A DNA stretch of 64,000 nucleotides, taken from positions 7,572,435 to 7,636,434 of the forward strand of contig NC_064538.1 in assembly GCF_023856365.1 (NCBI RefSeq), written 5' to 3'. This DNA comes from Brienomyrus brachyistius (lineage: Eukaryota > Chordata > Actinopteri > Osteoglossiformes > Mormyridae). The notes under the pieces were generated by a model that saw nothing but the letters and a program-made list of their open reading frames with translations, did no database searches and was not told the origin of the DNA. The stretch's first letter is position 1. Every line of letters begins with the position of its first letter. This document shows, piece by piece, positions 26,107-36,800 of this stretch. Position numbers and translations under genes: made by a program.

Positions 26107-26190
26107 TTCAGAACTCAAACTTAATCCGTTCAGGATTCGGGTTCGAATCCTAATAAGTTTGAGTTCTGATCGAGAACTGAGGTACCACTG
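26107..26190. mobile_element. Short pogo-like terminal fragment with hairpin
   Basis: It ends in GAGAACTGAGGTACCACTG followed by TA, like the 23948 element. Within it AGAACTCAAACTTA and TAAGTTTGAGTTCT are inverted copies, giving a hairpin of about 14 bp. Confidence 0.55.
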
Positions 26191-26366
26191 TATTATATTT
26201 TGACTACAGATCTCTACAGATATAAAACTACTCAGTGTGATAACGGAATAGCCATCTATCCAGAATTTACCCCTGGGATTAATACAGTCCATCTTAATCT
26301 TAATCTTAATAACTATGCAATAATGAGAAATCAGTAAGTGGACAAATATTTTTTCACAGCAGTGTA

Positions 26367-27368
26367 TTTTATTGATTGACTAATTGCCTGAATGCTTGAT
26401 GACTGTATCTGAGATAAATCACATTAGTTTTTGTTATTAGGAATTTTCTGTCTGATTAGAACACATACATCACGTTTAATTTGCCCCAGGCAGCGAGCTT
26501 GGGGAGTAGCTGTTGTGGTGTGTTATATACTGCATTAATGTCGAGAGTTTTATTATAATGTAAGCAGTTTGGATGACCAAGCATACACAGGGTGTTGCTC
26601 TGAGCAGCTGAGATATTATTACACTCGATGAATAATCAGAAACTCATGCAGCTGCGACAGCATTTCAGTTTAACTTATTAGGATAATATATTTAATTCTT
26701 ATTCATGGATTTGACAGAACACAGTGAATATTGTGCATTGATCAAGCCGTGCTCAGTTATAATTAACTGAGAAGGCATCTGTTCTTTGGCAATGGAAGAA
26801 ATTCATACATATATATTTTTTATTTTTACTTATTTAAAATCATATCACCGCAGGTGAATTACAGGCACAAACAACAAACGTAATAACATCTAGCCCAATT
26901 CTTACACAACCACCCCCAAAGTTTAACATTAATGACAAACACCATTACAAATGAGGCAAAGAATATGAAATTATTTCATACAGTATAACGTTGGGCTAGG
27001 GTACAAATAAAGTTAATTAATTTTATTTCCAATGAAAGAAAACAGGGGGTGTTGGAAATGTTGTTAGATTCAAATCAGCTGGGAGAAAGATAAGACACTT
27101 AAGTGCAGGAGAATCTGGGTCGTACTGAGCACGTCGCCTTGCTGTGTGGGACGGTATCACACGTGGGTCCACTTTCAATGAGATGCATTCTCTGCAACAT
27201 CTGTAGGCAGCTTAAACATTTAAACAAGATTGATAGGAGCAGACAAAGCGTTTAAGACTGGTTTCCCTGCGGATCCTTCTTACACTCTGGTTATGCCGTA
27301 CAGGATGAAGTGGGGGCTTCTTAAAGGAAGCACAGCCAGCTGGACGGGGGGGGCACTTTTTATGGCAG
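26367..27368. other. Intergenic, nothing recognised
   Basis: AT-rich unique sequence. A G-run occurs at about 27344-27353 just before the Tc1 fragment. Confidence 0.4.
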
Positions 27369-27874
27369 AGCTACACTGTATGGACGAAAGTATCGGGACA
27401 CCTGACCATTACACCTACAGGAACTTATTTGACATCCCGTTCTAAATCCATAAGCATCAATATGGAGTTGGTCCCCCCCTATGCAGCTATGACAGCTGCC
27501 ACTCTTCTGGGAAGACTTTTCACAAGATTTTGGAGTGCGTCTGTGGGAATCTTTACCCATTCATCCAGAAGAGCAATTGTGAATTCAAGCACTGATGCTG
27601 GATGTGAAGGCCTGGCTCGCCATCTGCATTCCAGTTCATCCCAAATTGTGTTTGATGGGGTTGCAGTCAGGGCTTTGTGCCGGCCAGTCAGTTTCTTACC
27701 CAACCTTGATGTCTTTAGGGACCTTGTTTTGTGCACTGGGGTACAGTCATTCTGGAACAGGAACGCTGCTCCTCCAAACTGTTTCCCCAAAGTTGGAAGC
27801 ATAGAATATTTTGGTATGCATACATCTGCTAGTGTGTAAGGACCAGCAGTATGTGTGAAGGGGCCTGAAAGCAT
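27369..27874 (-). mobile_element. 5'-truncated Tc1-like transposon
   Basis: The left end, TGTATGGACGAAAGTATCGG, resembles a Tc1-type terminal repeat. The opposite end is absent. It encodes the C-terminal half of a transposase on the minus strand (separate entry). Confidence 0.75.
27479..27874 (-). pseudogene. Tc1-like transposase, C-terminal catalytic half, degraded
   Basis: The minus-strand frame reads FLFQNDCTPVHKTRSLKT (the second catalytic Asp is in QND), WDELECRWRARPSHPAS and SLPRRVAAVIAA, all Tc1 hallmarks. Between them the reading frame slips: the expected SPDLNPIE motif is read only in a shifted frame as SPDCNPIK, so the catalytic Glu is replaced by Lys. A second slip restores the frame. 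The N-terminal DNA-binding domains are absent. It cannot be an active transposase. Confidence 0.8.
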
Positions 27875-28041
27875 ATGTCTGCATGCATGTCTCAGTTAAT
27901 GAAAGAAACGCTTTTCGTAATATATTCCCCTGATAAATATACCTGTCTTTTTATGTTTTTTTTTTTTTTTATCTGCAAAGCAGATTTTATTTATTGTATA
28001 CTGTAAGTCAAGCTTGACTACAAAAGAATAATGATAAAATC

Positions 28042-29028
28042 TAGGGCTGCCACTAATGACAATTTTTGTATGGATTAATCTACCAACTATTTTATCGATT
28101 GGTCGATTCATCTAAATGATTAATTTTCCACGAGAAAATCAAATAGACCGTTTAAGTAAAACAAATTTTTGACAGCAACAAACTGTATGCTATTGCAGGG
28201 CTTTAGATAATGGACGCTGGCTTTTTGGCACTATATTGACATTATTTTCACCTACAATTCGATAACCAAATTAGTAGCACGCCTAAAATATTAATGAGGT
28301 TTGCAGAGCGCCCCATGCTATTCTTTTGGTACTGTAAATAATGGAAGCAATAAGCACTGAAGTGGCGGTGAAGAAGTAGACACAACATCTCAGCAACCAC
28401 AACACCTTTAAAAAGAGGAGATGTTGTGGATAAACAAGGTAAAAAGACCGTGTTGTGGTGCTACTTTTTGCTGATGAAAGTACAATATGTTTTTTTTTTG
28501 TAAACAGTTTTCACTTTTATTTCAGTTCACAAATTATTGAATTAGTGTTCGTTTTAGTTTCAGTTGTAGTTTATAATAACACTGGACCCAACAAGTCTAA
28601 CATGCATGAACACACACTGGCACCTTCAATCCATGTAGAATAAGCCCAGAATTTTCTCAAACATTGAGATTCTAAGGTAGCTGGAAGATAGCTTTATGGC
28701 TTTAATAATGAGTATATTTTGCAGAATCGCGCCTGTGCGTTTTCTCTTCAGGTGCTTGTGCATCGCACTAGTGCCCCTGTAGTACGCCATCCATCTTTGC
28801 ACAATGTACAGTGTACCACCTTTTTTGTTTACTGATAATTTTAACTACTCCCATAATTACATAGTGAAAAAGAAAATGTTGGTTGTAATGAACTGAGGCT
28901 TTTTAGAATGTATGATGATAATTTCATGAAAATGATTTTTTAAAATGATGCGTTGATTTAAAATATTGATGTCAACATGTTTTCAGCGTCGACGTCATGA
29001 ACTACGTCAAATAATCGTGGCAGCCCTA
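28042..29028. mobile_element. hAT-like non-autonomous element
   Basis: TAGGGCTGCCACTAATGA at the left and CGTGGCAGCCCTA at the right are inverted, matching the abundant teleost 'TAGGGCTG' hAT-like termini. The flanks ATAAAATC and CAAAAATC agree at 6 of 8 positions, fitting a mutated 8 bp hAT target duplication. No transposase frame remains. Confidence 0.72.
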
Positions 29029-30021
29029 CAAAAATCTTATGGTATTTTGAAATACCAGCATGTCCCTCAGTGTTCCCGTTCCTGAAAAATCTGGCTGCGA
29101 CATCTTGAAAAACCCCATGTAGGCCTGCTATTCAAATGGTGCATGTATTTGTTTATCTAATGCAATGCCTTTTTCCCACAGCGATGCAATTAAATCAGCT
29201 CTAATTCACTATTTATGTATTCTGCCACTGAATTATTAACCTAGCAGTTTTGTGTATTATTGCATTTTTGTACTTATGTGTGAACTTGTATAACTGCCAT
29301 TATGAGAGTTATTTTTTTCTTCCCTAAGACATGCCATGTATTATTAATTTATGCCTGATATTTGGAAGGATTCTGAATACCGGGTTAAATAAAAAAAATT
29401 TAATAATGCTGAATTGTAGGCTGTTAGATTACAGCAGTCAAACACCTGACTTCATACTTGTTTCGGTTCAGCAAGGCGATGATAAAAGCTTTAAAGCTGC
29501 TAATGGCTTCAGCCAAATAATAGAACGCTGTGACACACTTTAACTTTGTGTTGATCTTTCCCCATAATGAAAGTCATTTCTTTGAGTCGCTTGTTTTCCT
29601 CGACATTGTCTGATTCCAGGCAGTGACCTGATCAATTCTGAACACTGTTTGTCATTTTTGTAATTTTTCACAGTAATTTTCGATGGTTCTGTTGCTGTAA
29701 TACCAGGGTGCGGAGCATGAAGATGCAAGCGCCTCACAGATAGCTGGCCACACTGGCCCGTTATCTTTCTGACACTAAAAACACTGCTGACAAGTGAGGT
29801 GAGGGTTCATAGCAACACTGAGGTTTTTTACTGACCCGGGACGTGGTATAATGAGCACGTGGAGATGCTTGGTGGAAACGCCATGACAGCACGCAGGACC
29901 CAGGTGACAGGAAGCAGATACTGTGGTCCCAGTGTGATGCTTCTCTTTTGTTCTTTGCAGACAAGAGTGGGTGGTACACAGGGATCACAGTCTATTACGC
30001 ACGGCACTTTGTGGCCTGAGG
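29029..30021. other. Intergenic, nothing recognised
   Basis: Unique sequence without a recognisable gene. The open frames at 29760-30250 overlap the following MITE. Confidence 0.35.
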
Positions 30022-30140
30022 CAGTGTTTCGCAATCTGCTCCTCAGAGACCCCCAGACAAGCCACGTTCTTGCTCTCCGGTAGGGAGCTGTATGGAAGCA
30101 AAAATATAGACTGTCTGTGAGGGAGCAAAAATGTGGACTA
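30022..30140. mobile_element. Fold-back hAT-like MITE, copy 2 (right arm eroded)
   Basis: The left end, CAGTGTTTCGCAATCTGCTC, matches copies at 7616 and 50511. The interior repeats GGAAGCAAAAATAT and GGGAGCAAAAATGTGGACT. The right terminal arm is lost. Confidence 0.55.
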
Positions 30141-30236
30141 AGCGTAAGTGATAGATAAGCTATAGTAGCGTGTTGTTTTTTGGCCAGTGACATGCAAGCG
30201 AGATTCCCATGGGTCTCAGGCATGCTCATAAACCGG

Positions 30237-30481
30237 TCTAGTAACACTTTTTTGAAGCAGTCATCTATAATGCATTATAGATACTTTCATAATGCATTAT
30301 AATGATCGTTCTAAGAATTAAGGATGCTTTATACTGAATTATGAAAGTATTTACAGTGCCTTGTAGATGAAAGTTTCATAAAGTATGTCCCTATAACGTG
30401 TTAATCCTTTTTGTAAATATTTATGCCATGTGTATAATGCTTCATACATGCAATATAATGTGTTAAAAATGTGTTCATAGA
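30237..30481. repeat. AT-rich repeat with TAATGCATTATA palindromes, GTAACACTT start
   Basis: GTAACACTTTTTTGAAG at 30241 precedes repeated TATAATGCATTATA and TCATAATGCATTATAA units. This pattern resembles a common fish repeat beginning GTAACACTTTACTTGA. Related starts occur at 33797 and 35220. Confidence 0.4.
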
Positions 30482-31010
30482 TTCTTATTGAAATGGCACT
30501 TACTGTATGGACAGTGTTACCGCAATCGTTGTGACACAGGCATGCAAGCACTCGCTCAGATTAAGGTGAACATAGGTAGGAAGATCAGCCTTACTGCTCT
30601 GGCAACAACCTGGGCCTTTCGATGGAGCTCTTTAGTAAATACTAAATCCTGGGCTCCTACTCAAAGCTCAGATGGATATAGCTGGATGGCAGTGGTTTGC
30701 TGCCCCACCATACCTACATGAATGTGAGACAAAATGTTTGCCACGCAGATCGTCAGCAGACAGTAAGTTGTATGACTACATGAACATCAGGATGGCACTG
30801 TGCCTGGAACACCTCATGTTCCCAGCGGTAAACACACTCCCCAGTTCTGAGGGTAATTGGACTCTCCAGCACAGTGTAGCCATAGCTTCTACCTTTGTTG
30901 TTAACTGCAGATGTGATCTTATGCTCAGTGCCACTGATTACTGCAGAAGCAGCTCCTGCTTGATTACAGATGTCCACTTTAGCCCAGGAATGTGTGCATC
31001 TGCAGGTGCA
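30482..31010. other. Intergenic, nothing recognised
   Basis: No repeat or coding signal was recognised. Confidence 0.35.
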
Positions 31011-31535
31011 TACGTGTGTGTGTGTGTGTGTGTGGTTTAGGTATACCTTTCCTTGTGGGGTCCCCACAATGTGATGAATACCCATTTTTTACCACATGGG
31101 AACCAGTTTCCTGGTCACTGGAAGGGAATACTAATTTTTCTAAAAATCTGTGACTGCAATCAAAAAACTAAAAACGCTTGTATTTTGTTTGCTTACTTAT
31201 GGTTATGGTTAGAGCTGGGTGGGGCTTAAGTGTGTCATGGTTAGCATTAGCATTTTTCCCATAGAAATTAATGTAATTTTTGTAATTATTACATTGTGTG
31301 GACATTGTGTAATTATTACATCAGAATCTCCTAAAAACCTGTAGCATGTTACCATGTGAGGATATTTATTTGGTCCCCACAAGGATAACCTCAGCTTTAT
31401 AAAAATCTGTGAAAAAAAACAATAAATGCCAAGTCTTTAGATGGGATTTAAATTATGTCCATAGAAATGAATGGGGAGTCCCCATTAATATACAGTATGA
31501 ATACATGGACTGTGTGTGTGTTTGTGTGTGTGGGC
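31011..31535 (+). repeat. TG-linked dispersed repeat, copy E (about two units, two TG tracts)
   Basis: (TG)n at 31015-31034 is followed by GGGGTCCCCACAATGTGATG, AAAACTAAAAACGC, TTATGGTTATGGTTAGAGCTGG, then a second round with GGTCCCCACAAGGATAACC and CCATAGAAATGAATGGGGAG, ending at an interrupted TG tract (31510-31532). Confidence 0.55.
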
Positions 31536-32039
31536 GGGGCTATGGCGTACCTGGAGACCAGCATCTCGTCTCAGTACATTGCCTACCTAGTGAAGCGCCG
31601 GGCTGGCTGTTCTCTTTGGACATCTCCCCACTGGCTTTGACCAGACAGGGCCCGGGGTGGTAATAAGACTGCCGGGTGGAATCTGGGTCAGAAGAATGTT
31701 TATCTCCTGTCCGTCTATACAGCTTCACCCGAGGAACTCGGAGCACTTCTCGCCTTTACCACAGATCATGCACCGCTGACTTGAGCTCTATATGGGTTTT
31801 CCTCAAATTCTCTGGACTGCTGCTGCGAATCACATCACAGTAAGTATCAGTGTAAGGCTAGAAAAAGGAAGAAACACAGTTGAGTTCTGTAATGACAAAC
31901 TGGCCCCTTCCCTCAACAAAATTAAGTGGTGCCGTTATCTTCATCACAGGATCAAAACTCTCTTTTTCCTCAGCCAAGAATCCCATCTCAGGTTTTCCTA
32001 TACAGACATGGGTTACGATTGTTCGTGCTATGATATTTC
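31536..32039. other. Intergenic, nothing recognised
   Basis: GC-richer at 31536-31750. No family resemblance was seen. Confidence 0.35.
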
Positions 32040-32290
32040 GACTTTACAGTATGTTGGGCATGATTATTTAATAACATATTCAATACTTTATTATAAAATG
32101 GGCTTTTTGTTAATGATTTTGCCCATCTGTTGACTAATGTAAGTGTTCTATGCATGTTTACGGTAGGCTAGGCTAGGCTGTGACGTTTGTTAGGTTAGGT
32201 GTACTTAATTAAAAAGCATTTTCACCTTACGATATTTTCACCTTGTAACAGGTGTGTTTGAATGAAACCCCATCATAACCCAGCGAATGT
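32040..32290. mobile_element. Possible Tigger/pogo-type terminal relic
   Basis: TTTACGGTAGGCTAGGCTAGGCTGTGA, GTTAGGTTAGGTGTA and TTACGATATTTTCACCTT resemble the terminal part of Tigger-type elements known in many vertebrates. No complete ends were found. Confidence 0.38.
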
Positions 32291-33390
32291 CTATATTTAC
32301 TTTTGTAGCTTTTCCAAAGTACATGAGCATCAAATGCATTCAGATACATGCACAATGCATCCTTTCAGTCTCCCCAGTTTGAATTAGAAAATGAATTTTG
32401 TGTAATATGTACAGTTAATGGTTTTGAGCTTCTGCTATCTTCATGCTGCTAGTTATCATAAGATCATTCGCTTCTACATGATCTCGTTGTCACGCTCGAG
32501 GGCAAAAATACCACTAAATAAATACATTAAAATCCTGTTTGTGGGAATCTTTTTGGGTGATGAGTGTTTGGTGAGGTCACAGAGCCTAATGGAAGTGCGT
32601 AGAGCCTAGACAAGTAATGCATCTCACTGGAACGATATGGAATATTTGTGTAATAAAGCAGCTACTATTTTATTCCAGAATTGCATTTCCAAATATGAAA
32701 ACAACATTTGCCATACAAATAAAGTGTATCTTACACCATGTAACTTTATACATAAATAACTAATGTACAGTGTGTATACCGTATATACGCTTGTGCATTC
32801 ACAGATAAGCAGTAATTGCTTGTATGTTGTATTATCATTCATTGCGCAAAAAAATAAAAATGCATTGATTTAATAGCAAACAAAGTTGTTATTACCTGAT
32901 GGTTGTAATAGGGTCATTTTATGGAATGTTGTGCACTGGATGGCTCACTCTGGGCGTTTGCTCTTGGGAATGTTCAGGCTGCAACTGGTGATGTCGGAGG
33001 TGCACTGGCCGCTGGCCTTGAAGGAGGACATTTAGGTCCAAGTCCAAATAGCGCTAAGAAGGGCCAGGTACAGCCTCAAGGAGCCAGCCTCCTCTAACCC
33101 TGCTCCAGAATGTTGTCGAGGGTATAGTCCTGTCTAATCAGTCCTGGGAACTTGGGTTCACATCCGAGATAGAAATGTCTTGCATCCTTAAACAAGATAT
33201 ACTGCTGCAAATTTATATACACCTGAATCAGTTCTTTAAAATCTACTTTTATTAATAAGAAAAACCAAAAAAAAAAAAAACACTGCTGATTTCTGAAGTG
33301 AAAAAATGTGTGGAGCTTGTTCAAGTTGAACAGCTATTGGCTAATATTATTTGTAGAAAACAATAGGACTGTGGGATTTTTATCAACATA
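32291..33390. other. Intergenic, nothing recognised
   Basis: AT-rich sequence. An A14 run lies at about 33267-33280. Confidence 0.35.
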
Positions 33391-33840
33391 CAGTACTGTG
33401 TAAAAGTCTTAGGCCACCAAAAACAACTAAGTTTAAAGCTATTTAACTAAGCCGTACATGTATATTTATTCAGAAAAAGTACGACTTGGCATTTGAATAT
33501 ATATGAGTGAACAGTAATACAATGAAAATCTCATTGGATGGCTAGAAACAGACAGCTTTAGTTCCCAAACCTCACATCTGGGGCACCCCAACCATTCTAT
33601 GTATTTGTTAAATTTCACCACTAGTTTACATAATTAACTTAATTTAATTAGTTTATAAATTCCATGAGATATCAATTGGAGTCCTAGTGACTGAACTGAA
33701 CAAACATAAGGTTGTGTTGGGCAGTAACTGCAAAAACTGGGGCGATTGAGCACATACATAAATTCATAGTTTTATCCAATCATAAAAAAATTTTTGGCAA
33801 CGCTTAACTTGACGGGGTACAAATAATATAGCATTATACT
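33391..33840. mobile_element. Tc1-type terminal repeat remnant followed by a GTAACACTT-type repeat
   Basis: ACAGTACTGTGTAAAAGTCTTAGGCC at 33391 is a familiar Tc1-type terminus in fish, but its body is decayed. At 33797 GGCAACGCTTAACTTGACGG begins the second repeat. The same pair is juxtaposed at 35176-35260. Confidence 0.45.
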
Positions 33841-33941
33841 ATTTCTTAACTTTTGTGAACTACCAGAGGAAGAAGTATTGAATAACACAAGTGAAATACT
33901 GTTTATCATTAATTGAATCGTGATGCATCTTTTATCTCAAG

Positions 33942-34131
33942 TTCCTTAACCATAAGTAACCAAACAAAATATGAGACATTTGAAATTTTCAGTTTTTTGA
34001 TTGCATTCGCAGATGTTTGTGGGAACCTGAAAAATGGTCCCCACAATATCAAAATAACAGGTTTTTATCACAATTTGGGGGAAATTTGGTCCCCATAATG
34101 TAATATAATATAATCCACACACACAAACACA
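33942..34131 (-). repeat. TG-linked dispersed repeat, copy F
   Basis: Inverted family marks: CCTTAACCATAAGTAACC, TTTTCAGTTTTTTGATTGC, GAAAAATGGTCCCCACAA, GAAATTTGGTCCCCATAATG, then a short CACACACA tract. It gives an uninterrupted version of the site that is broken at 34320. Confidence 0.65.
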
Positions 34132-34675
34132 TAGAGGTATGTATTAATCCTTTATGTGGACTCTCCATAAATTTCTATGGGGAAAACTCTAATCCCAGCA
34201 TGACCCCTACCCAGCCCTAACCTTAACCATAAGTAGCGAACAAAATACAAGACTTTTTACCTTTTTAGTGATTTCATTTCAGTTACATTTTAATAAAATT
34301 GAATTTACATAACATTTGGTGTCATACCCGGCTCGTACGATCCTCGTGTGTGCCACGCCCCCGATTATCCACGTGTGCTTCCCCGATCTTGCCCAGCTGT
34401 GTTCGATTATTTTCTCCCAGTCTTGTGTATTTCAGTCCGTGTCTTGCGTTGGTTCCCTGTCCGTCATTGATGTTGTTAATGTCAGTGCTTGTGATCCGTC
34501 CTGCCCATCCCGTTTACCCGATCCTTTTAATAAATCCCCGTTTTCCCCGACTTCGCCTGCTTGCCTGCTCCTTGCCCGCTTACCTGCCCGAGCGATCACC
34601 CGCTAACCAGCGCTGATCGTGACAATTTGGTTCCCACAATGTAATGTATATCTGACCCACACACACAGAGGCAAA
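34132..34675 (-). repeat. TG-linked dispersed repeat, copy G, split by an LTR-like insertion
   Basis: TCTATGGGGAAAACTCTAATCC, CCCAGCCCTAACCTTAACC and ATACAAGACTTTTTACC run to ACATTTGG. After the 305 bp insertion the copy resumes with ATTTGGTTCCCACAATGTAA and CACACACACAGAG, in line with copy F. Confidence 0.7.
34320..34624 (+). mobile_element. Solo-LTR-like element with ATTTGG target duplication
   Basis: It begins TGTCATACCCGG and ends CTGATCGTGACA, flanked by ATTTGG on both sides (34314-34319 and 34625-34630). A polyA-signal-like AATAAA lies at about 34530, with a pyrimidine-rich tail of about 90 bp after it. TG...CA ends plus a 4-6 bp duplication fit an LTR. The 305 bp length and lack of coding fit a solo LTR or TRIM. 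Open frames in it are composition artefacts. Confidence 0.7.
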
Positions 34676-35175
34676 GACAGACATGAAAACACACACGTTT
34701 TCAATGCTCCAGCTTCTACACGACTTGCATTCTGCCATCTATATAGATAATCACAGAGACGCAAGATGTCTTGGGAGCCGAACATACAGCCTTTCTGTAT
34801 CATTCACAGTCCCAGAAGCAACATCGAGGTTAATTAAGTGAAGTGGATTCAAGCAGAACTAAGAAAACTGACAGTCAGGTTAATCAATCAACAACATAAG
34901 CAACCCGCTTCTACAAGTAATCATTGTATATGAAGTCTACAGTCGAAAGGTCAGAGGAGAAGAAAGCACTGATATTCATTTACTTAACATTGTAAAAAAA
35001 TCCATGCCATGGTATTAATTAATTACTCTGCTTAACGCAACTAATTGTCATGCTGATGGCAATGCAGACCATTAAGTGCTGTTACACAAGCGAAAGATGA
35101 AAGGATCATTTGAAACAAAACCCAGGATTGCGGAGTATCCATTAAAATCTCTGTTATCTTACAACACAGCCATCT
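34676..35175. other. Intergenic, nothing recognised
   Basis: Unique sequence with no recognised elements. Confidence 0.35.
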
Positions 35176-35221
35176 ATTGTACAGCACTCTGCAAGTCTTA
35201 GGCCCGAAAAGGTAGCTTGGT
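35176..35221. mobile_element. Solo Tc1-type terminal remnant
   Basis: GTACAGCACTCTGCAAGTCTTAGGCC resembles the terminus at 33391, with no body attached. Confidence 0.4.
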
Positions 35222-35362
35222 AACACTCTACTTGACGGGGCACAAATGCTAAAGGTCGTCATGCTGGGATTAGAGTTTTCCCCCATAGAAATGAATGGAG
35301 AGTCCCCACGAAGATATAATTACAAGCCTGTGTGTGTGTGCGTGTTTGTCCGTGTGTGTGAG
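35222..35362 (+). repeat. TG-linked dispersed repeat, 3' part, copy H
   Basis: TAACACTCTACTTGACGGGG leads to GGGATTAGAGTTTTCCCCC, ATAGAAATGAATGGAGAG, TCCCCACGAAGATATAATTAC and then an interrupted (TG)n at 35331-35361. Confidence 0.6.
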
Positions 35363-36329
35363 ACAAAAGAAGAGGTTGTGTGTATGTGATGCAGACTCAT
35401 TGACATGCAGGATTCAGAGCCTTCGCAGACCATTGACATGGCATTTACGTCGCAGAAATACAAAGTCATATTGATAAGTTAGTCCAGATTATGCAGCTTA
35501 CATTTTTATATTTACATTGTTTATTGTTCTATTGACAGACCCTCAAGCATTGGTGGGAAATTGCCATGGAAATGAATAGACCACTACTTTCAGCGTCAAA
35601 AATAATTAATTAAACTGTATTTGTGCTGTACATAGTCTTTTAAAAAAGACTGAAAGCAGAACTTTCAAAACTAAATGAAAATGTAATTATAGCAAAGGGA
35701 TGCCTACATTTCTATATCATTTTTTTAGAAGCAGAAGCAACTTCAATAAAAAAAACAATATTGTCAATACTCATTTTAACGCATATTGCTTTTTATGCCA
35801 TTCTAAAAATATGCCGTGTCATGGTCTGTTCTCAAAACAGATTCATATGTAATTCTCCAAAAACAGCATGACTGTGAAAATACCAATGCATTACTCCAAT
35901 ATAATTGTGTTGTACATATCATGCATCCGTGTCATCTTATATAGTGAAAATTTATTTCTGAATTTATATGATAAATATAATATATAACAACGCAAATTAT
36001 TTGCTGCCTGTGTGATTTTTCGACCCTGAATGTTATCAGGTTTTCAGCCAATAACAAGACACATAAGTTCATTGCTGAGTAAAGAATTCTGTGCATTCCC
36101 ACATGTGAAAAAAATATTTCCCCTTTACAATAACTGCTCTTACCATCTTTATTGTCAGTGACTGCAACCAAACTCTAACTAAACTTACTGACCAGTGCAA
36201 AAGCGAACATGTCAAAATTTAGGCTTATTCCTCCCAGCAGAATTGTTCTAACTCAGCGCAATTTAAGATTTATCACGGCTTATTAAAATCAAAGTTTCCA
36301 GTATGGCCACGGCATTTAAGTGGACTTTA
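35363..36329. other. Intergenic, nothing recognised
   Basis: AT-rich unique sequence. Confidence 0.35.
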
Positions 36330-36800
36330 CAACAGCAGTAAAATCTCAGGTTGATCTTGTGAGAAGATGACCTGACATTCTCCTGCACAATTACCTGATA
36401 CGGAAGGAGCTCATTGTTCCATAAATAGCAACCAGTCCTGATGCAGCAAAGCGTCCCCAAACCATAACATCACAAGCGCCATTTTTATCACTGCTGTAAG
36501 CGTGTGACTGTGGAAGATGCAGTCTGCTTTTTCCCATACATTACAGGGCCTGTGTATACCTGAAACTATCACTTTTGAGTCATCTGTTCATACAGCATCC
36601 TTAAATGCAGTTGCATGCAAGATGTTTTTGGGAAATCTGAGATATTTGTGAACAGAGGTTTTCACTATGCTTTTCATACTGCTCCTGTGACTCAGGCCTA
36701 TGTATTTTTTTATTTATTTAGGATGATTATTGATTTGCTCTTGGGGATTTTGCCCACTCACGGTACGTTTCACTAGTCTTCTAAATTGTCTTATCTTGGA
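36330..36800 (-). mobile_element. Decayed Tc1-like transposon fragment
   Basis: GATGCAGCAAAGCGTCCCCAAACCATAACATC and TTGAGTCATCTGTTCATACAG are typical complements of Tc1-family transposase coding sequence, but all frames are closed and no ends were found. Confidence 0.5.

Larger units (their letters stand above)
23223..26366 (+). mobile_element. Tc1-like relic interrupted by nested insertions
   Basis: The left end, ACAGTGTGATGAAATTATTTG, and the inverted right end near 26309-26366 (reverse complement ACACTGCTGTGAAAAAATATTTG) are imperfect mates, with the 'GATTTCT...TTGCATA' inner part shared. The left part carries + strand transposase remnants. The segment at 25010-25300 (CAATTTTCTTTGCAAAACTG, GACTTTGACTAGGCCACT) is typical of the same kind of element. 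The span is inflated by the pogo-like insertion at 23948-24911. The 25310-26100 stretch is unassigned. Confidence 0.5.
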
